NCBI RefSeq assembly: GCF_900094545.1
Contig: NZ_FMAH01000030.1
Location: 1 to 64,000, forward strand
Length of the DNA stretch: 64,000 bases
Source: Martinezella miluonensis
GTDB taxonomy: Bacteria; Pseudomonadota; Alphaproteobacteria; Rhizobiales; Rhizobiaceae
Reading direction: 5' to 3'
The position numbers and the translations under genes are program-made. The notes beneath the pieces are model-generated. The model was not told where the DNA came from. It was given only the letters and a program-made list of their open reading frames with translations, and made no database searches. Positions within the stretch are counted from its first letter, which is position 1. Each line of letters starts with the position of its first letter. Below are positions 8,390 to 17,251 of this stretch, one piece after another.

Positions 8390-8981
8390 AGCTGGACTTT
8401 TGCGCGTCTTGCAAGCCAAGCCCACGCCGGGCGACGTAGCGAACCTGGTCTATCCGGTCACCTACGTCGCTTCCGGCAGCTCCTGTAGCTGCAAGCTCAA
8501 TCCGTTCGTCTCCTGGAAACCACCGCTTCCTGCTTTGAAATTCGCGGCCGAGCACCAAGGCAGGCCTAATCTTTCCGAATCACATGGCGCCATCCGAAGA
8601 TGGCCGCATTTTGCCACTCAATGGCAACGAATCGGAAAGCCTGCCCTTTCGTCCGGCAGGGACTTTACGTCACGGCCGCCTCGGCCGACGAAACACTACA
8701 ATCTATGCGATACCAATAAAGATGACGCAACCATTTCTGCTCGAGAATGGAGCAGGACGATGGCGCCGACCATCCTTTTAATCAGCATACACCCTAGCAA
8801 TCATTGCTAAATAAACGTCTCGTAATATATTCGCTTAAAGCAGTTGCCATGTTCTGGTAAGTTACGAACTGCGCCTACACGCTTGATGCGATTGCTGATG
8901 CGCAATCTCCGATGCGAATAGGCCAGCTCAAACTGGATGGCGGTCAGACTTTGTGTGGCGGGCACGGGAGGACGAGGCCAT
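8390..8981. other. Gene-free stretch before the partner-switch operon
   Basis: About 590 bp with no convincing gene on either strand; open frames here lack family features and ribosome binding sites. It should hold the promoter of the operon that starts at 8982. The only clear structure is the palindrome at 8795-8809. Confidence 0.6.
8795..8809. promoter_or_regulatory. Perfect 15-bp palindrome upstream of the GGDEF-EAL operon
   Basis: TAGCAATCATTGCTA has perfect 7-bp arms around a single central C. It lies about 170 bp before the first gene of the operon in an otherwise unstructured, AT-richer stretch. A repressor operator is plausible; there is no direct evidence of what binds. Confidence 0.4.
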
Positions 8982-10685
8982 ATGCCGGAGAACCGAGTGG
9001 ATCGGTCGCAGCAAGTTCCAGGAGAATCCGAATCTGACAACGGTTTAGAGGCGATGATCTCACTTTGGGACCTCGACCTGAGACTGCTCGATTCTTCCAA
9101 GAAGTTTAAGGAGCATATCGGCCTTGCCTCTCGGAAACGGGTGACATTGTGGGAAGCCTATCCGGCGCTTGCCAAGCCGGCGCTTGCCGCGCTCATCCGG
9201 CAGGTAATCGATACCGGCGAGCCCCGCACGATCCAGATCGATGTTCCGAAGCAGGGAAAGTGCAATTTCCTTGTCTCTTATATCCGGACGGGGCTGCTGA
9301 TTATCGAAACCAACCGCGCAAGTGCCGACGGGAGCCTGTCATCCGACGACAATGAAAAAGCCCGGCTCATTCATCAGGCGACACATGATGCCCTGACTGG
9401 ATTGCCCAATCGTCGCCAGTTCAGCGCGGAACTGGCGCAACTGCTTCCGGCGAGCGGCAGGATCGGGCCTGTGCTCATGCAGCTCGATCTTGATGACTTC
9501 AAACCCGTCAACGACACTCTTGGACATGGTGCCGGCGATATCGTGCTGAAACTCGCCGCCGAAAGGATCAGGGAAACGCTGGGTCGGGACGGGACCGTCT
9601 ACCGGCTGGCCGGGGATGAGTTCGCGATCATCCAGGCCGGGCCGCAGCAGGCCTTCGAAGCAGAAAGGCTGGCGGAAACGCTGGTTACGGAGTTCAAGAA
9701 GCCTTTCACCGTCAGCGGCATCTCCCTCTTCGTCGGCGTTAGCGTCGGGATCGCAATTGCACCACGCGACGGTAACGAAAGCGAGCAGCTTATGAAAGCT
9801 GCCGACGTTGCGCTTTATGCGGCAAAGAAGGAGGGACGTCGACGGGCGCGCACCTTCGATCCGGGCATGCTGATCGTGGTCGAGCAGAGGGAATTGCTGC
9901 GGCGCAGCTTGCGCGTGGCACTCCAGCGGGATGAATTCTTCATCGAATATCAGCCGTTGGTAGAACCTCCATCCACGGTGGTGGGCTTTGAGGCGCTGCT
10001 ACGCTGGCGGCATCCCACCTTGGGAACCATTCCGCCGGCAGCTTTCATTCCCATGGCCGAAGCCGATGGTCTCATGCGCGAAATCGGCCAGTGGATGCTG
10101 GAGGAGGCCTGCCGCGAAGCTCTTGCATGGCCACCGCACTACAGCCTTGCGGTCAACCTTTCGCCGGCCGAGTTCCTGACGCCTGGCCTTACCGATCGCA
10201 TCTCGCAAACACTCGACATCGTTGGATTTCCTGCCGAGCGCCTGGAGCTGGAGATCACCGAAGGCGTGTTGCTGGAGCGGACCATCAACAATCTGGATAC
10301 GCTGAACACGCTTAACGTGCTCGGGATACAGATTTCGCTCGACGACTTCGGTACTGAATATTCCTCGCTCAGCTACCTCAAGAATTTTCCCTTCGATACG
10401 ATCAAAATCGACCGGTACTTCATCAGGGATCTCATGCAGGACACCAAGAGCCAAACCATCGTACGCTCCGTGATCGGTCTTGCGCACGGTCTGGATATGC
10501 GGGTGACCGCAGAGGGTGTCGAGACACAGCAACAGGCCACCTGGCTCCACAAGGAAGGCTGCGATCGATTGCAGGGCTATTGCATCAGTCCCCCGCTCAG
10601 CGCCGACAGGCTTGATGCCTTCATCGGGCAGGCCACCCGCAGTCAGCCGCCTACCACCTTCGATGAGCTTCGCGCCGAACCGTAA
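8982..10685 (+). CDS. Dual GGDEF-EAL cyclic-di-GMP protein
   Basis: From the ATG at 8982 (GGGAGG upstream) the protein has 567 residues: a PAS-like N-terminus (about 25-110), a GGDEF domain (about 130-290) and an EAL domain (about 305-545). The cyclase signature is LAGDEF (209-214), with Ala for the first Gly; this variant is often active. No RxxD inhibitory site is seen at the usual position. The EAL domain keeps FEALLRW (336-342), VNLSP, LEITE, DDFG (454-457), IKID and AEGVET, as expected of an active phosphodiesterase; the usual DDFGTG is DDFGTE. There is no membrane segment. It heads the partner-switch operon and is its likely output. Confidence 0.9.
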   Translation: MPENRVDRSQQVPGESESDNGLEAMISLWDLDLRLLDSSKKFKEHIGLASRKRVTLWEAYPALAKPALAALIRQVIDTGEPRTIQIDVPKQGKCNFLVSYIRTGLLIIETNRASADGSLSSDDNEKARLIHQATHDALTGLPNRRQFSAELAQLLPASGRIGPVLMQLDLDDFKPVNDTLGHGAGDIVLKLAAERIRETLGRDGTVYRLAGDEFAIIQAGPQQAFEAERLAETLVTEFKKPFTVSGISLFVGVSVGIAIAPRDGNESEQLMKAADVALYAAKKEGRRRARTFDPGMLIVVEQRELLRRSLRVALQRDEFFIEYQPLVEPPSTVVGFEALLRWRHPTLGTIPPAAFIPMAEADGLMREIGQWMLEEACREALAWPPHYSLAVNLSPAEFLTPGLTDRISQTLDIVGFPAERLELEITEGVLLERTINNLDTLNTLNVLGIQISLDDFGTEYSSLSYLKNFPFDTIKIDRYFIRDLMQDTKSQTIVRSVIGLAHGLDMRVTAEGVETQQQATWLHKEGCDRLQGYCISPPLSADRLDAFIGQATRSQPPTTFDELRAEP

Positions 10686-10720
10686 ATTTCTGAAACCCAT
10701 TTCATTCAGGAGTTTCTCAC

Positions 10721-11236
10721 GTGGATACTATGGAATTGCAAGCGGATGCTGCTTTCGAACCATTGCTGGAGATGGAGATGGAAATGGCGACCCTGGGGGC
10801 GGACTGGTTGCGTTGCGACCAATGCGCCGCCTATGTGGCCCGCATGGTCAGCCACGATCGTCACGATCCCATCCGCCATGCCAATCTGCTTTCGGCTGCC
10901 TTGAACGAACTCTTCGAGTTGTCCTTCCATACCAAGGAATCCACCGGCGCCCTTACCTGCCGCTTCCATCGAAATGGTTCAACCGAGCGGATCGAATTGA
11001 CCCTCCCCTGCTCGGCTGAGCAGCGCAGCTTTTACGAGGCGATCGTTGAGCGCATAGGAAGCGGCCAGGCGCTCGCAAACTATCTAGATGTCATCACCAA
11101 TGACGCCGTGCGCGCCGAGCATGCAATCCTTCTTGGCCTTGCGATCAATTACGATGCCAACATCAAGCTGTCTGAACAGGATGCTGGGATGTTGACCTTT
11201 GTGGTGGATCTAGCACTCGAAAGGCTCCTCAATTGA
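10721..11236 (+). CDS. Degenerate GHKL-like regulator (SiaB/slr1658-like paralogue)
   Basis: The 171-residue protein starts at GTG 10721 with CAGGAG upstream. Residues 55-150 follow the same layout as the GHKL-like protein at 14769-15317: an N-box-like helix (ALNELFELSFH) and, about 75 residues later, a block ending LGLAINYDANIKLS where the other protein has SGLGLLTLMSDYQVQL. Here the N-box second Asn is Leu and the glycine-rich turn is lost, so ATP binding is doubtful. It may be a docking or decoy partner for the STAS domain encoded next. The homology is my own reading from two windows of similarity and should be tested. It overlaps the next gene by 4 bp. Confidence 0.65.
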   Translation: MDTMELQADAAFEPLLEMEMEMATLGADWLRCDQCAAYVARMVSHDRHDPIRHANLLSAALNELFELSFHTKESTGALTCRFHRNGSTERIELTLPCSAEQRSFYEAIVERIGSGQALANYLDVITNDAVRAEHAILLGLAINYDANIKLSEQDAGMLTFVVDLALERLLN

Positions 11237-12408
11237 GCAACCATTCGTCTGACCGCTTCACGGCGCAATTCGATGCCAACAATCAGGAGTTCTCGCTATC
11301 GGGCGTCCTTAGGCCGCATTCGGTTGCCGAGCTTGCGGATGATCTCGCCTTGCTGCGCAACGGCATCGAAACAGTAAACGGCGTCTGCTATATTAATCTG
11401 AAGCGCGTCACTCATATGAACAACACGGCATTCCGTGCCTTGACGCATGTGCTGCTCGACGCGACCCGATCCAGGCCGGATCTCAAGCTGACGGTCATCG
11501 CTTCCAGTGTCGTTGCCTGGGCGTCGCGCCTGTTTCGCCATTTGAGCGACCTTTCGCCCAACATCGTCGTCGACATCTACGATTCCGCCTTTTATCCCGG
11601 CCAGACATTCGTTGAGAACCAAAGCTTCATACCGATCCTCAGGACGCAGACAAAAATGACGTGGCGGCATGAGCGCGAGATGTTGCCGCGCCATGGCCTT
11701 CGCGAGGGAATGCAGGTCGCCGATATCTGCTGCGGCATCGGCGATTTTGCGATGCTGTTGAGAAAGCGCTTCAAACCGGCGCGGATCGTCGCACTCGACC
11801 ATTCGATACCCAGCCTGGAATATGCTCGCAAGGTGGCAGAGGACTTCGATGTCCGGGATATCGAATACACCTATGGCGACGCATCCCAAATGTTGTTCGA
11901 GAGCGATCAATTCGATTTCGTGACCTGCAGGCATTCATTGCAGATCTTCGACCGCCCCGATGTCCTGCTGCGGGAGCTGTATCGCATATGCAAGCCTGGC
12001 GGCAGGGTCTACATCACCAATGAGAAGAATTCCCATTGCCTTGGAGAACCAAGAGCCGACAGCATCCAGTGGACCTACACCGAAGTCGCCAAACTGTTTG
12101 CCCATTTCGATATGGATGTCGAGATGGGCCCGAAGGGTCGCCGCATGCTGCTGGATGCCGGATTCACGGACGTGAGAATGGAAAGCTTTATGGTCACCAA
12201 TCTTGACGGCGATCCCCAGGATTTCGCCGATATCATCACCGCATGGCAAAATGTCTACGCCGATGAAATGGCGGTCAGAAGAGGTGATTCACCTGCGTTC
12301 ATAGAAAAGTTCAAGCAGGGCTTTGCCGATCATATCTTCGCAGCGCTCCACCCAAGAGGCTATGCCGGCTGGCCGATCTGGGCCACATCGGGGCAGAAGC
12401 CGCTATGA
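11233..12408 (+). CDS. STAS domain fused to a class I methyltransferase
   Basis: This 391-residue protein starts at TTG 11233, translationally coupled to the previous stop (TTGA). Residues 1-125 resemble the stand-alone STAS protein at 15344: a strand-helix unit HMNNTAFRALTHVLLDA (Thr65 at the usual phosphoacceptor position), then LTVIASSVVAW where the other has LTVCGSSQIPW. Residues about 135-391 form a SAM-dependent methyltransferase with motif I VADICCGIGDFA (163-174), an acidic strand end VALDHS and the late motif ICKPGGRVYITNE. The substrate is unknown; UbiE-like similarity is only general. The fusion suggests that phosphorylation of the STAS part gates methylation. Confidence 0.75.
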   Translation: MSNHSSDRFTAQFDANNQEFSLSGVLRPHSVAELADDLALLRNGIETVNGVCYINLKRVTHMNNTAFRALTHVLLDATRSRPDLKLTVIASSVVAWASRLFRHLSDLSPNIVVDIYDSAFYPGQTFVENQSFIPILRTQTKMTWRHEREMLPRHGLREGMQVADICCGIGDFAMLLRKRFKPARIVALDHSIPSLEYARKVAEDFDVRDIEYTYGDASQMLFESDQFDFVTCRHSLQIFDRPDVLLRELYRICKPGGRVYITNEKNSHCLGEPRADSIQWTYTEVAKLFAHFDMDVEMGPKGRRMLLDAGFTDVRMESFMVTNLDGDPQDFADIITAWQNVYADEMAVRRGDSPAFIEKFKQGFADHIFAALHPRGYAGWPIWATSGQKPL

Positions 12409-14765
12409 CGGAAACGACAAGCGCCAAGCGAAGACTCGGATTGCGCTCATTTCGCGCCAAGTTTCTGATCGTCGTCGGAGGAGCCGTTCTTTTCGATCTT
12501 ATGGTCAGCGGCGGCCTTGCTCTCTGGAACGTGCAGCGCCTGTCGCGCAACGCGACGACCGAAGTCGGGCAAGGCCTTGAGAAGGCGAGCCAGGATTACA
12601 TCAGCTCCTACGTGAACTCGACGGCCACCCAGGTCGGCCTTCTCATCAATCAGGTCCACTCCGATGTGAAGGCGCTCGCCGGCGTATTGCAAGCGCAAAT
12701 CGACGACCCCACAAGAAGTGGGGCTATTGGTTCTGCGATGGACAAGGCCTCTCCCGGCACCGTCACGGTGACCTATGACCCGGTTGGCCAGTGGGCGCAA
12801 AACGCCCCCGGAACACCATCCGTCATCAGTGTGTGGGGCTATCTGCTGGACAAGGACCACCGCCCCCTACCCCAGGTTCAGGCCGACATCGAATGGAGCG
12901 CCGTGCTGGACCTGGTTGCGCCGTCCTTGCTGCACAATGGCGCATCGAAGCTGCAGATGTACTATATCGGCCCGAGGGAGCGTCCGATCTTCCGGACGGC
13001 GCCCTATACGACGCAGGCGCAGACCTTCGACAAGCTCTACCCTGGCCACAACAGCGCGGATTTCTGGACCTTCTTCTTCCCGGGTCTTTATGAATCCTGG
13101 CAGCAGTGGGCCTCCAGCCCATCATCGCGCCCCGTTGCCGATTACATTACCCAGACAGCCCCCTACACCGATGCTATCACCGGAAAGCTGATCGTCAGCT
13201 TTTTCCATCCGCTCTGGACCTCGGATCGGCAGCACGTCGCTGGCGCCGCCGGTGCCGATATCACTCTCACCCAGCTGGCCGAAATCGTCGAGAACGTGAA
13301 AGTCGCCCAAAGCGGCTTCGGCTTCCTGACCATGTCGAATGGAAATGTCGTCGCTATCAATCCCATCGGTGAAAAAACCTTAGGCCTGCGTGCTGCGAGC
13401 GACGCGGCGGCAAAAGGGGTCACCGGCCTTGACCGATCGTTGCGCAACAGCCTGCAGAAGGCCGTCACGACGCTGCCGCTCGATGCAGACGGCGTCATCC
13501 AGCACATCTCCCTTACCGAACAGGGAGAGGCTGTCCCCTATCTCGTGGTCATCAAGCAGTTGCGCCCCACCAATCTCTGGGTGGAAGGGCCTATACAGCG
13601 CGAGGTCATGTCGCTTGGAATAGTCGTGCCCGAGCGCGAGATCTACGCTTCGCTCATTGCCGCCAAGGAGGAGATATCACGCGCGACCAATCGCATCCTG
13701 CTCTATCAGATCATGGCGGTTCTGGTGTCGCTGATGATCGTCACGGCGGCAGTCTTTGCCGCTTCCAAGCGCGTCACCGGCGGCATCAGCGCGTTGGCAA
13801 CCGCCGCCAAGCGCATACAGGCCAAGGATTATTCCGTCAGGGTCGATATTTCGACCCAGGACGAGGTCGGTGAAGCTGGCATTGCCTTCAACCGCATGGC
13901 CGAAGACATCAGCTTCCACACCGAGAATCTCGAGAAGCTCGTTTCTGACCGGACCCAGGAGATCGAGGCGGCCAAGGAGGAGATCTCAATCCTCAACGGC
14001 CAACTGAAGAGCGAAAATCTGCGGCTGGCTGCCGAACTCAATGTCGCCCGTCAGATCCAGCTCATGGTCCTGCCGCGCGCCAAGGAGCTTGCGGCAAACA
14101 AGAACATGGAAATTGCCGCCTATATGCGGCCGGCTGACGAAGTCGGAGGCGACTACTACGATGTTCTGCAAAATGGAAGCAATTTAAAGATCGGCATTGG
14201 CGACGTGACCGGGCACGGACTTGAAAGCGGCGTGCTGATGCTGATGGTGCAGTCGATCGCGCGCGCACTGCAAGAAGCCGGCGAAATGGATCCCGCAAAA
14301 TTCCTGGCGGATCTCAACCGTACGATCTTCAAGAACATCGAACGCACGCGAACGGACAAGCACCTCACCCTGTCATTCCTCGACTATGACGGCAAGCGGC
14401 TGACGATATCCGGCCAGCACGAAGACATGATCATCGTTCGCAAGGACGGCAGGGTGGAGCGGATCGAAACCGGGGATCTCGGTTTTCCGGTCGGTCTCGA
14501 ACCCGATATAGCCTCCTTCATCGCTACGCGGGAAATCGCCTTCGAAAAGGGCGACATGATCGTCCTGCATACCGACGGCGTGACCGAGGCGGAAAATTTA
14601 AAGGGCGAACTGTTCGGCTTCGAAAGGCTTTTGGAGGACGCCCGCCGCCTGCATGGCGGGAGCGCCGAGGAAGTGGTCAAAGGCATACTCGACCACCTGA
14701 TGACCTACATCGGCACGCAGAAGATCCATGACGATATTACTCTTGTGGTGATGCGACATAGGTGA
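12405..14765 (+). CDS. Membrane PP2C/SpoIIE-type phosphatase with periplasmic sensor (SiaA-like)
   Basis: The 786-residue protein has TM1 at 20-42, a large periplasmic Cache-like sensor (about 45-430), TM2 at 431-453, a HAMP domain (454-507), a coiled coil to about 550 and a PP2C/SpoIIE phosphatase domain (565-786). Metal-binding acids are in place: GGDYYD (Asp583), GIGDVTGHG (Asp600), LHTDGVTEAE (Asp724) and HDDITLVV (Asp776-777). In SiaA-type systems such a phosphatase dephosphorylates a STAS protein in response to an external signal, countering a GHKL kinase. It overlaps the STAS-methyltransferase gene by ATGA and is followed 3 bp later by the kinase-like gene. Confidence 0.9.
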   Translation: MTETTSAKRRLGLRSFRAKFLIVVGGAVLFDLMVSGGLALWNVQRLSRNATTEVGQGLEKASQDYISSYVNSTATQVGLLINQVHSDVKALAGVLQAQIDDPTRSGAIGSAMDKASPGTVTVTYDPVGQWAQNAPGTPSVISVWGYLLDKDHRPLPQVQADIEWSAVLDLVAPSLLHNGASKLQMYYIGPRERPIFRTAPYTTQAQTFDKLYPGHNSADFWTFFFPGLYESWQQWASSPSSRPVADYITQTAPYTDAITGKLIVSFFHPLWTSDRQHVAGAAGADITLTQLAEIVENVKVAQSGFGFLTMSNGNVVAINPIGEKTLGLRAASDAAAKGVTGLDRSLRNSLQKAVTTLPLDADGVIQHISLTEQGEAVPYLVVIKQLRPTNLWVEGPIQREVMSLGIVVPEREIYASLIAAKEEISRATNRILLYQIMAVLVSLMIVTAAVFAASKRVTGGISALATAAKRIQAKDYSVRVDISTQDEVGEAGIAFNRMAEDISFHTENLEKLVSDRTQEIEAAKEEISILNGQLKSENLRLAAELNVARQIQLMVLPRAKELAANKNMEIAAYMRPADEVGGDYYDVLQNGSNLKIGIGDVTGHGLESGVLMLMVQSIARALQEAGEMDPAKFLADLNRTIFKNIERTRTDKHLTLSFLDYDGKRLTISGQHEDMIIVRKDGRVERIETGDLGFPVGLEPDIASFIATREIAFEKGDMIVLHTDGVTEAENLKGELFGFERLLEDARRLHGGSAEEVVKGILDHLMTYIGTQKIHDDITLVVMRHR

Positions 14766-14768
14766 GAG

Positions 14769-15317
14769 ATGAAAACTGCAACATTTGGCATGCAACATCT
14801 AGCTTCGTTCGACGCTGCCAACGCCCTGCGGATCTGCCTATTCGACGGGCCGCTTCATTTGGCATGGCGGCATTCGGCCATGACATCGGACTTTATAGCA
14901 GAGACGATGGCGCTCGACTTCCGTTCTTCCGAGCGCCAGTACAAGATGGCGCGGCACGATATCGGCTATCTGACGAACGAGCTCATTGAAAACTCCATCA
15001 AGTTCCGTGTTTCTGGCGAGATCGTTATCGAAGCGCTGACGGAGGCGCATAGTTTCAAGATGCGGATTGCCAACCTGATCGACCACGATGCGACAGCCCG
15101 CTTCCAGCAGCTGTTGCTGAAGGTGACGGGCGGCGATCCCAGCGACCTCCTCATACAACAGATTGAGGCGAACGTTCTTGCAGGCGGCAATGCGTCCGGG
15201 TTAGGACTGTTGACTTTGATGAGCGACTATCAGGTTCAATTGGCCTGGCGTTTCGATGAGGATGGTCTGCATAAGCGGACTAAACTACAGACCTATGCCA
15301 CCATGGCAATTTCATAG
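14769..15317 (+). CDS. GHKL-type serine kinase/anti-sigma-like protein (SiaB/slr1658-like)
   Basis: The 182-residue protein has an N-box, YLTNELIENSIKF (Asn70, Glu71, Asn75), and a glycine-rich ATP-lid region, NASGLGLLTLMSDY (141-154), as in the GHKL ATPase fold of the SiaB and slr1658 families. In SiaABC, SiaB phosphorylates the STAS protein SiaC. Here the probable targets are the STAS protein encoded 26 bp downstream and the STAS-methyltransferase fusion. It starts 3 bp after the phosphatase stop, with GGTGAGAG serving as ribosome binding site. Confidence 0.8.
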   Translation: MKTATFGMQHLASFDAANALRICLFDGPLHLAWRHSAMTSDFIAETMALDFRSSERQYKMARHDIGYLTNELIENSIKFRVSGEIVIEALTEAHSFKMRIANLIDHDATARFQQLLLKVTGGDPSDLLIQQIEANVLAGGNASGLGLLTLMSDYQVQLAWRFDEDGLHKRTKLQTYATMAIS

Positions 15318-15343
15318 TCGTCAACACGCAAGAGGCCCCTTTC

Positions 15344-15682
15344 ATGGAAATTAAAGAAGAAGCATTCCGCGTCTGGTCCGAAGGCAGCACCTTGTATTTT
15401 GATGGGACGATGCGGCTTGCAGGTCCCGACGCCTATGCACCGGTCTATGATCTGGCCAGGACGATCCTTCATGGAGGCAGTGGGAAGGCAACTTTCGATC
15501 TGACCGGTCTGCAGTTTCTGAACTCTTCGGGTATTAACCTGCTCGCCAAGCTGACGATAGAGGCGCGCAAGAATCCGGACGTCCACCTTACCGTATGCGG
15601 CTCATCGCAAATTCCCTGGCAGATGAAATCGCTGCCAAACCTGAAGAAGCTTCACCCACACTTGGATTTGCGTCTAACCTAG
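15344..15682 (+). CDS. Stand-alone STAS regulator (SiaC/slr1659-like)
   Basis: The 112-residue protein matches the slr1659/SiaC type: FDGTMRL, then FDLTGLQFLNSSGINLLAKL with Ser61-Ser62 at the phosphoacceptor loop, then LTVCGSSQIPWQMKSLPNL. Proteins of this type switch partners depending on serine/threonine phosphorylation; SiaC when unphosphorylated activates a diguanylate cyclase. The GGDEF-EAL protein at the head of the operon is the obvious candidate partner. It is the last gene of the operon. Confidence 0.85.
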   Translation: MEIKEEAFRVWSEGSTLYFDGTMRLAGPDAYAPVYDLARTILHGGSGKATFDLTGLQFLNSSGINLLAKLTIEARKNPDVHLTVCGSSQIPWQMKSLPNLKKLHPHLDLRLT

Positions 15683-16237
15683 CAATGGCCGCTCATTATC
15701 GGACCAGGAGAAAGTTTTGCGTTGAGAATTGCGCAGAGCTTTCGAATGCCCGTTTGCTCAGGCGCTTCAATAAAATCGAGATCGAAGCGGCAAAATTGGC
15801 GATCCGCACGCAAAACCTGTGGATAAGCACGCCACCACACAGCGTGACATACCTGTTTGTGTGAACTCGGTCGTCTCCGGCCTTCTCCCTAGCCTCGCGC
15901 GTTTTTCCACCAGACGGGGATATATTATCTTCAAAACCAGAATACGTAAAATTAAACTAAACCTTAAAGAATACATCCTTAGTTTACCGCAAAGAATTCA
16001 GTATAAACAAAGATTTACATTATATTTTTCTGACGCTCAGCGAATCAAAATTCGAGATACAAAAATGGACAGAATGTAAAGAGTCCGAATTCCCTGATAA
16101 CGACAGCATAGTTAAATATTAGTAAACTGAAATCCAAGTTGCAGAAATAATTCCAATTTGTGGACGCCTCATACAAGGACAGAAGTTCTGTTTTCCTTGC
16201 ATGCTCGGCTGTGTGTTTAGATTTCCGGGAGGGTTTT
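15683..16237. other. AT-rich promoter region before the polysaccharide locus
   Basis: About 555 bp without a convincing gene. From about 15900 the composition becomes markedly AT-rich compared with the flanking genes, and it contains the inverted repeat at 15953-15986. Promoters for the operon starting at 16238 should lie here. Such AT-rich gaps before surface polysaccharide genes are often targets of nucleoid proteins (MucR/Ros-type in rhizobia); that is inference. Confidence 0.6.
15953..15986. repeat. Inverted repeat in the AT-rich promoter region
   Basis: TAAACTAA (15953-15960) and TTAGTTTA (15979-15986) are a perfect 8-bp inverted pair 18 bases apart, about 250 bp before the polysaccharide operon. 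Possible regulator binding site; could also arise by chance in AT-rich DNA. Confidence 0.35.
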
Positions 16238-17251
16238 ATGGGCATCGCGTTCAAATCCGCAAGCATAACTCCGAAGAATACACAGAGACGTGTGGTTCTT
16301 GTTGCAGGAGGCGCAGGATTTCTTGGGTCACATCTTTGCGATCGACTTTTGCAAGATGGTAACGAAGTCATTTGCGTCGATAATTTCTCAACCGGGCGGA
16401 TGGATAATTTAAGGCATCTGCTGCGCTACAATACGTTCAGTTTTATCCGCCACGACATCATCGCATCGCTCGATCTGCCGGTCAGCGAAATCTACAATCT
16501 GGCTTGCCCGGCTTCACCGCCGCATTATCAGGCAGATCCGATCCATACGATGAAGACATGCGTTTTCGGATCGCTCAATCTGCTGGAGCTCGCCACGCTT
16601 CATCAAGCGCGCATTTTCCAGGCTTCGACCTCGGAGATCTATGGAGATCCACAGGTGCACCCGCAGCCGGAGAATTATTGGGGCAACGTCAATTCCTTCG
16701 GTCCCCGCTCCTGCTACGATGAAGGCAAGCGCTCCGCCGAAACGCTGTTCCGCGACTTTCATGTCCAACATGGCGTCGATATCAGGATTGCGCGCATCTT
16801 CAATACCTATGGACCGCGCATGCGCCCCGACGATGGCCGCGTCATTTCCAATTTCATCGTTCAGGCGCTCAAGGGCGAAGACATTACGGTCTACGGCGAC
16901 GGATCGCAGACGCGCTCGTTCTGCTACGTCACCGATCTGATCGAAGGCTTCATCCGACTGATGGGCAATCAGACGACTATCCATACGCCCGTCAATCTTG
17001 GCAATCCAGGCGAGTTCACTGTGCGCGACCTTGCCGAGCAGATCATCGCCATGACCGGATCCTCGTCGAAGATCGTCCAGAAGCCCCTGCCGATCGACGA
17101 TCCGCGCCAACGCCGGCCCGATATTTCGAGCGCAAAGCGGGAATTGGGATGGGAGCCGTCGGTCTCCCTGGCAGAGGGCCTGAAATCCACCATTGCCTAT
17201 TTTGAGCGTCAACTGGTTCGTCCCAGCAGCGAGCTCCTCGAGGTTGTGTGA
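16238..17251 (+). CDS. UDP-glucuronate decarboxylase-like (UXS-type) nucleotide-sugar enzyme
   Basis: The 337-residue extended SDR has the NAD-binding motif GGAGFLGSH (24-32) and the catalytic pair in YDEGK (160-164), with TSEIYGDP (131-138). The segment ACPASPPHYQADPIHTMKT and the YDEGKRSAE spelling are diagnostic of UDP-glucuronate decarboxylases, which make UDP-xylose from UDP-glucuronate. GGGAGGG four bases before the ATG at 16238 sets the start; an upstream in-frame ATG at 16160 is less likely. It overlaps or abuts galE, so the two are co-transcribed. A UDP-glucose dehydrogenase, needed to supply the substrate, is present only as a remnant at 20105. Confidence 0.88.
   Translation: MGIAFKSASITPKNTQRRVVLVAGGAGFLGSHLCDRLLQDGNEVICVDNFSTGRMDNLRHLLRYNTFSFIRHDIIASLDLPVSEIYNLACPASPPHYQADPIHTMKTCVFGSLNLLELATLHQARIFQASTSEIYGDPQVHPQPENYWGNVNSFGPRSCYDEGKRSAETLFRDFHVQHGVDIRIARIFNTYGPRMRPDDGRVISNFIVQALKGEDITVYGDGSQTRSFCYVTDLIEGFIRLMGNQTTIHTPVNLGNPGEFTVRDLAEQIIAMTGSSSKIVQKPLPIDDPRQRRPDISSAKRELGWEPSVSLAEGLKSTIAYFERQLVRPSSELLEVV

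Noticed and set aside
8400..8810. A 136-codon open frame on the plus strand
   Set aside because: No ribosome binding site, unusual residue composition and no recognisable pattern; treated as non-coding leader.
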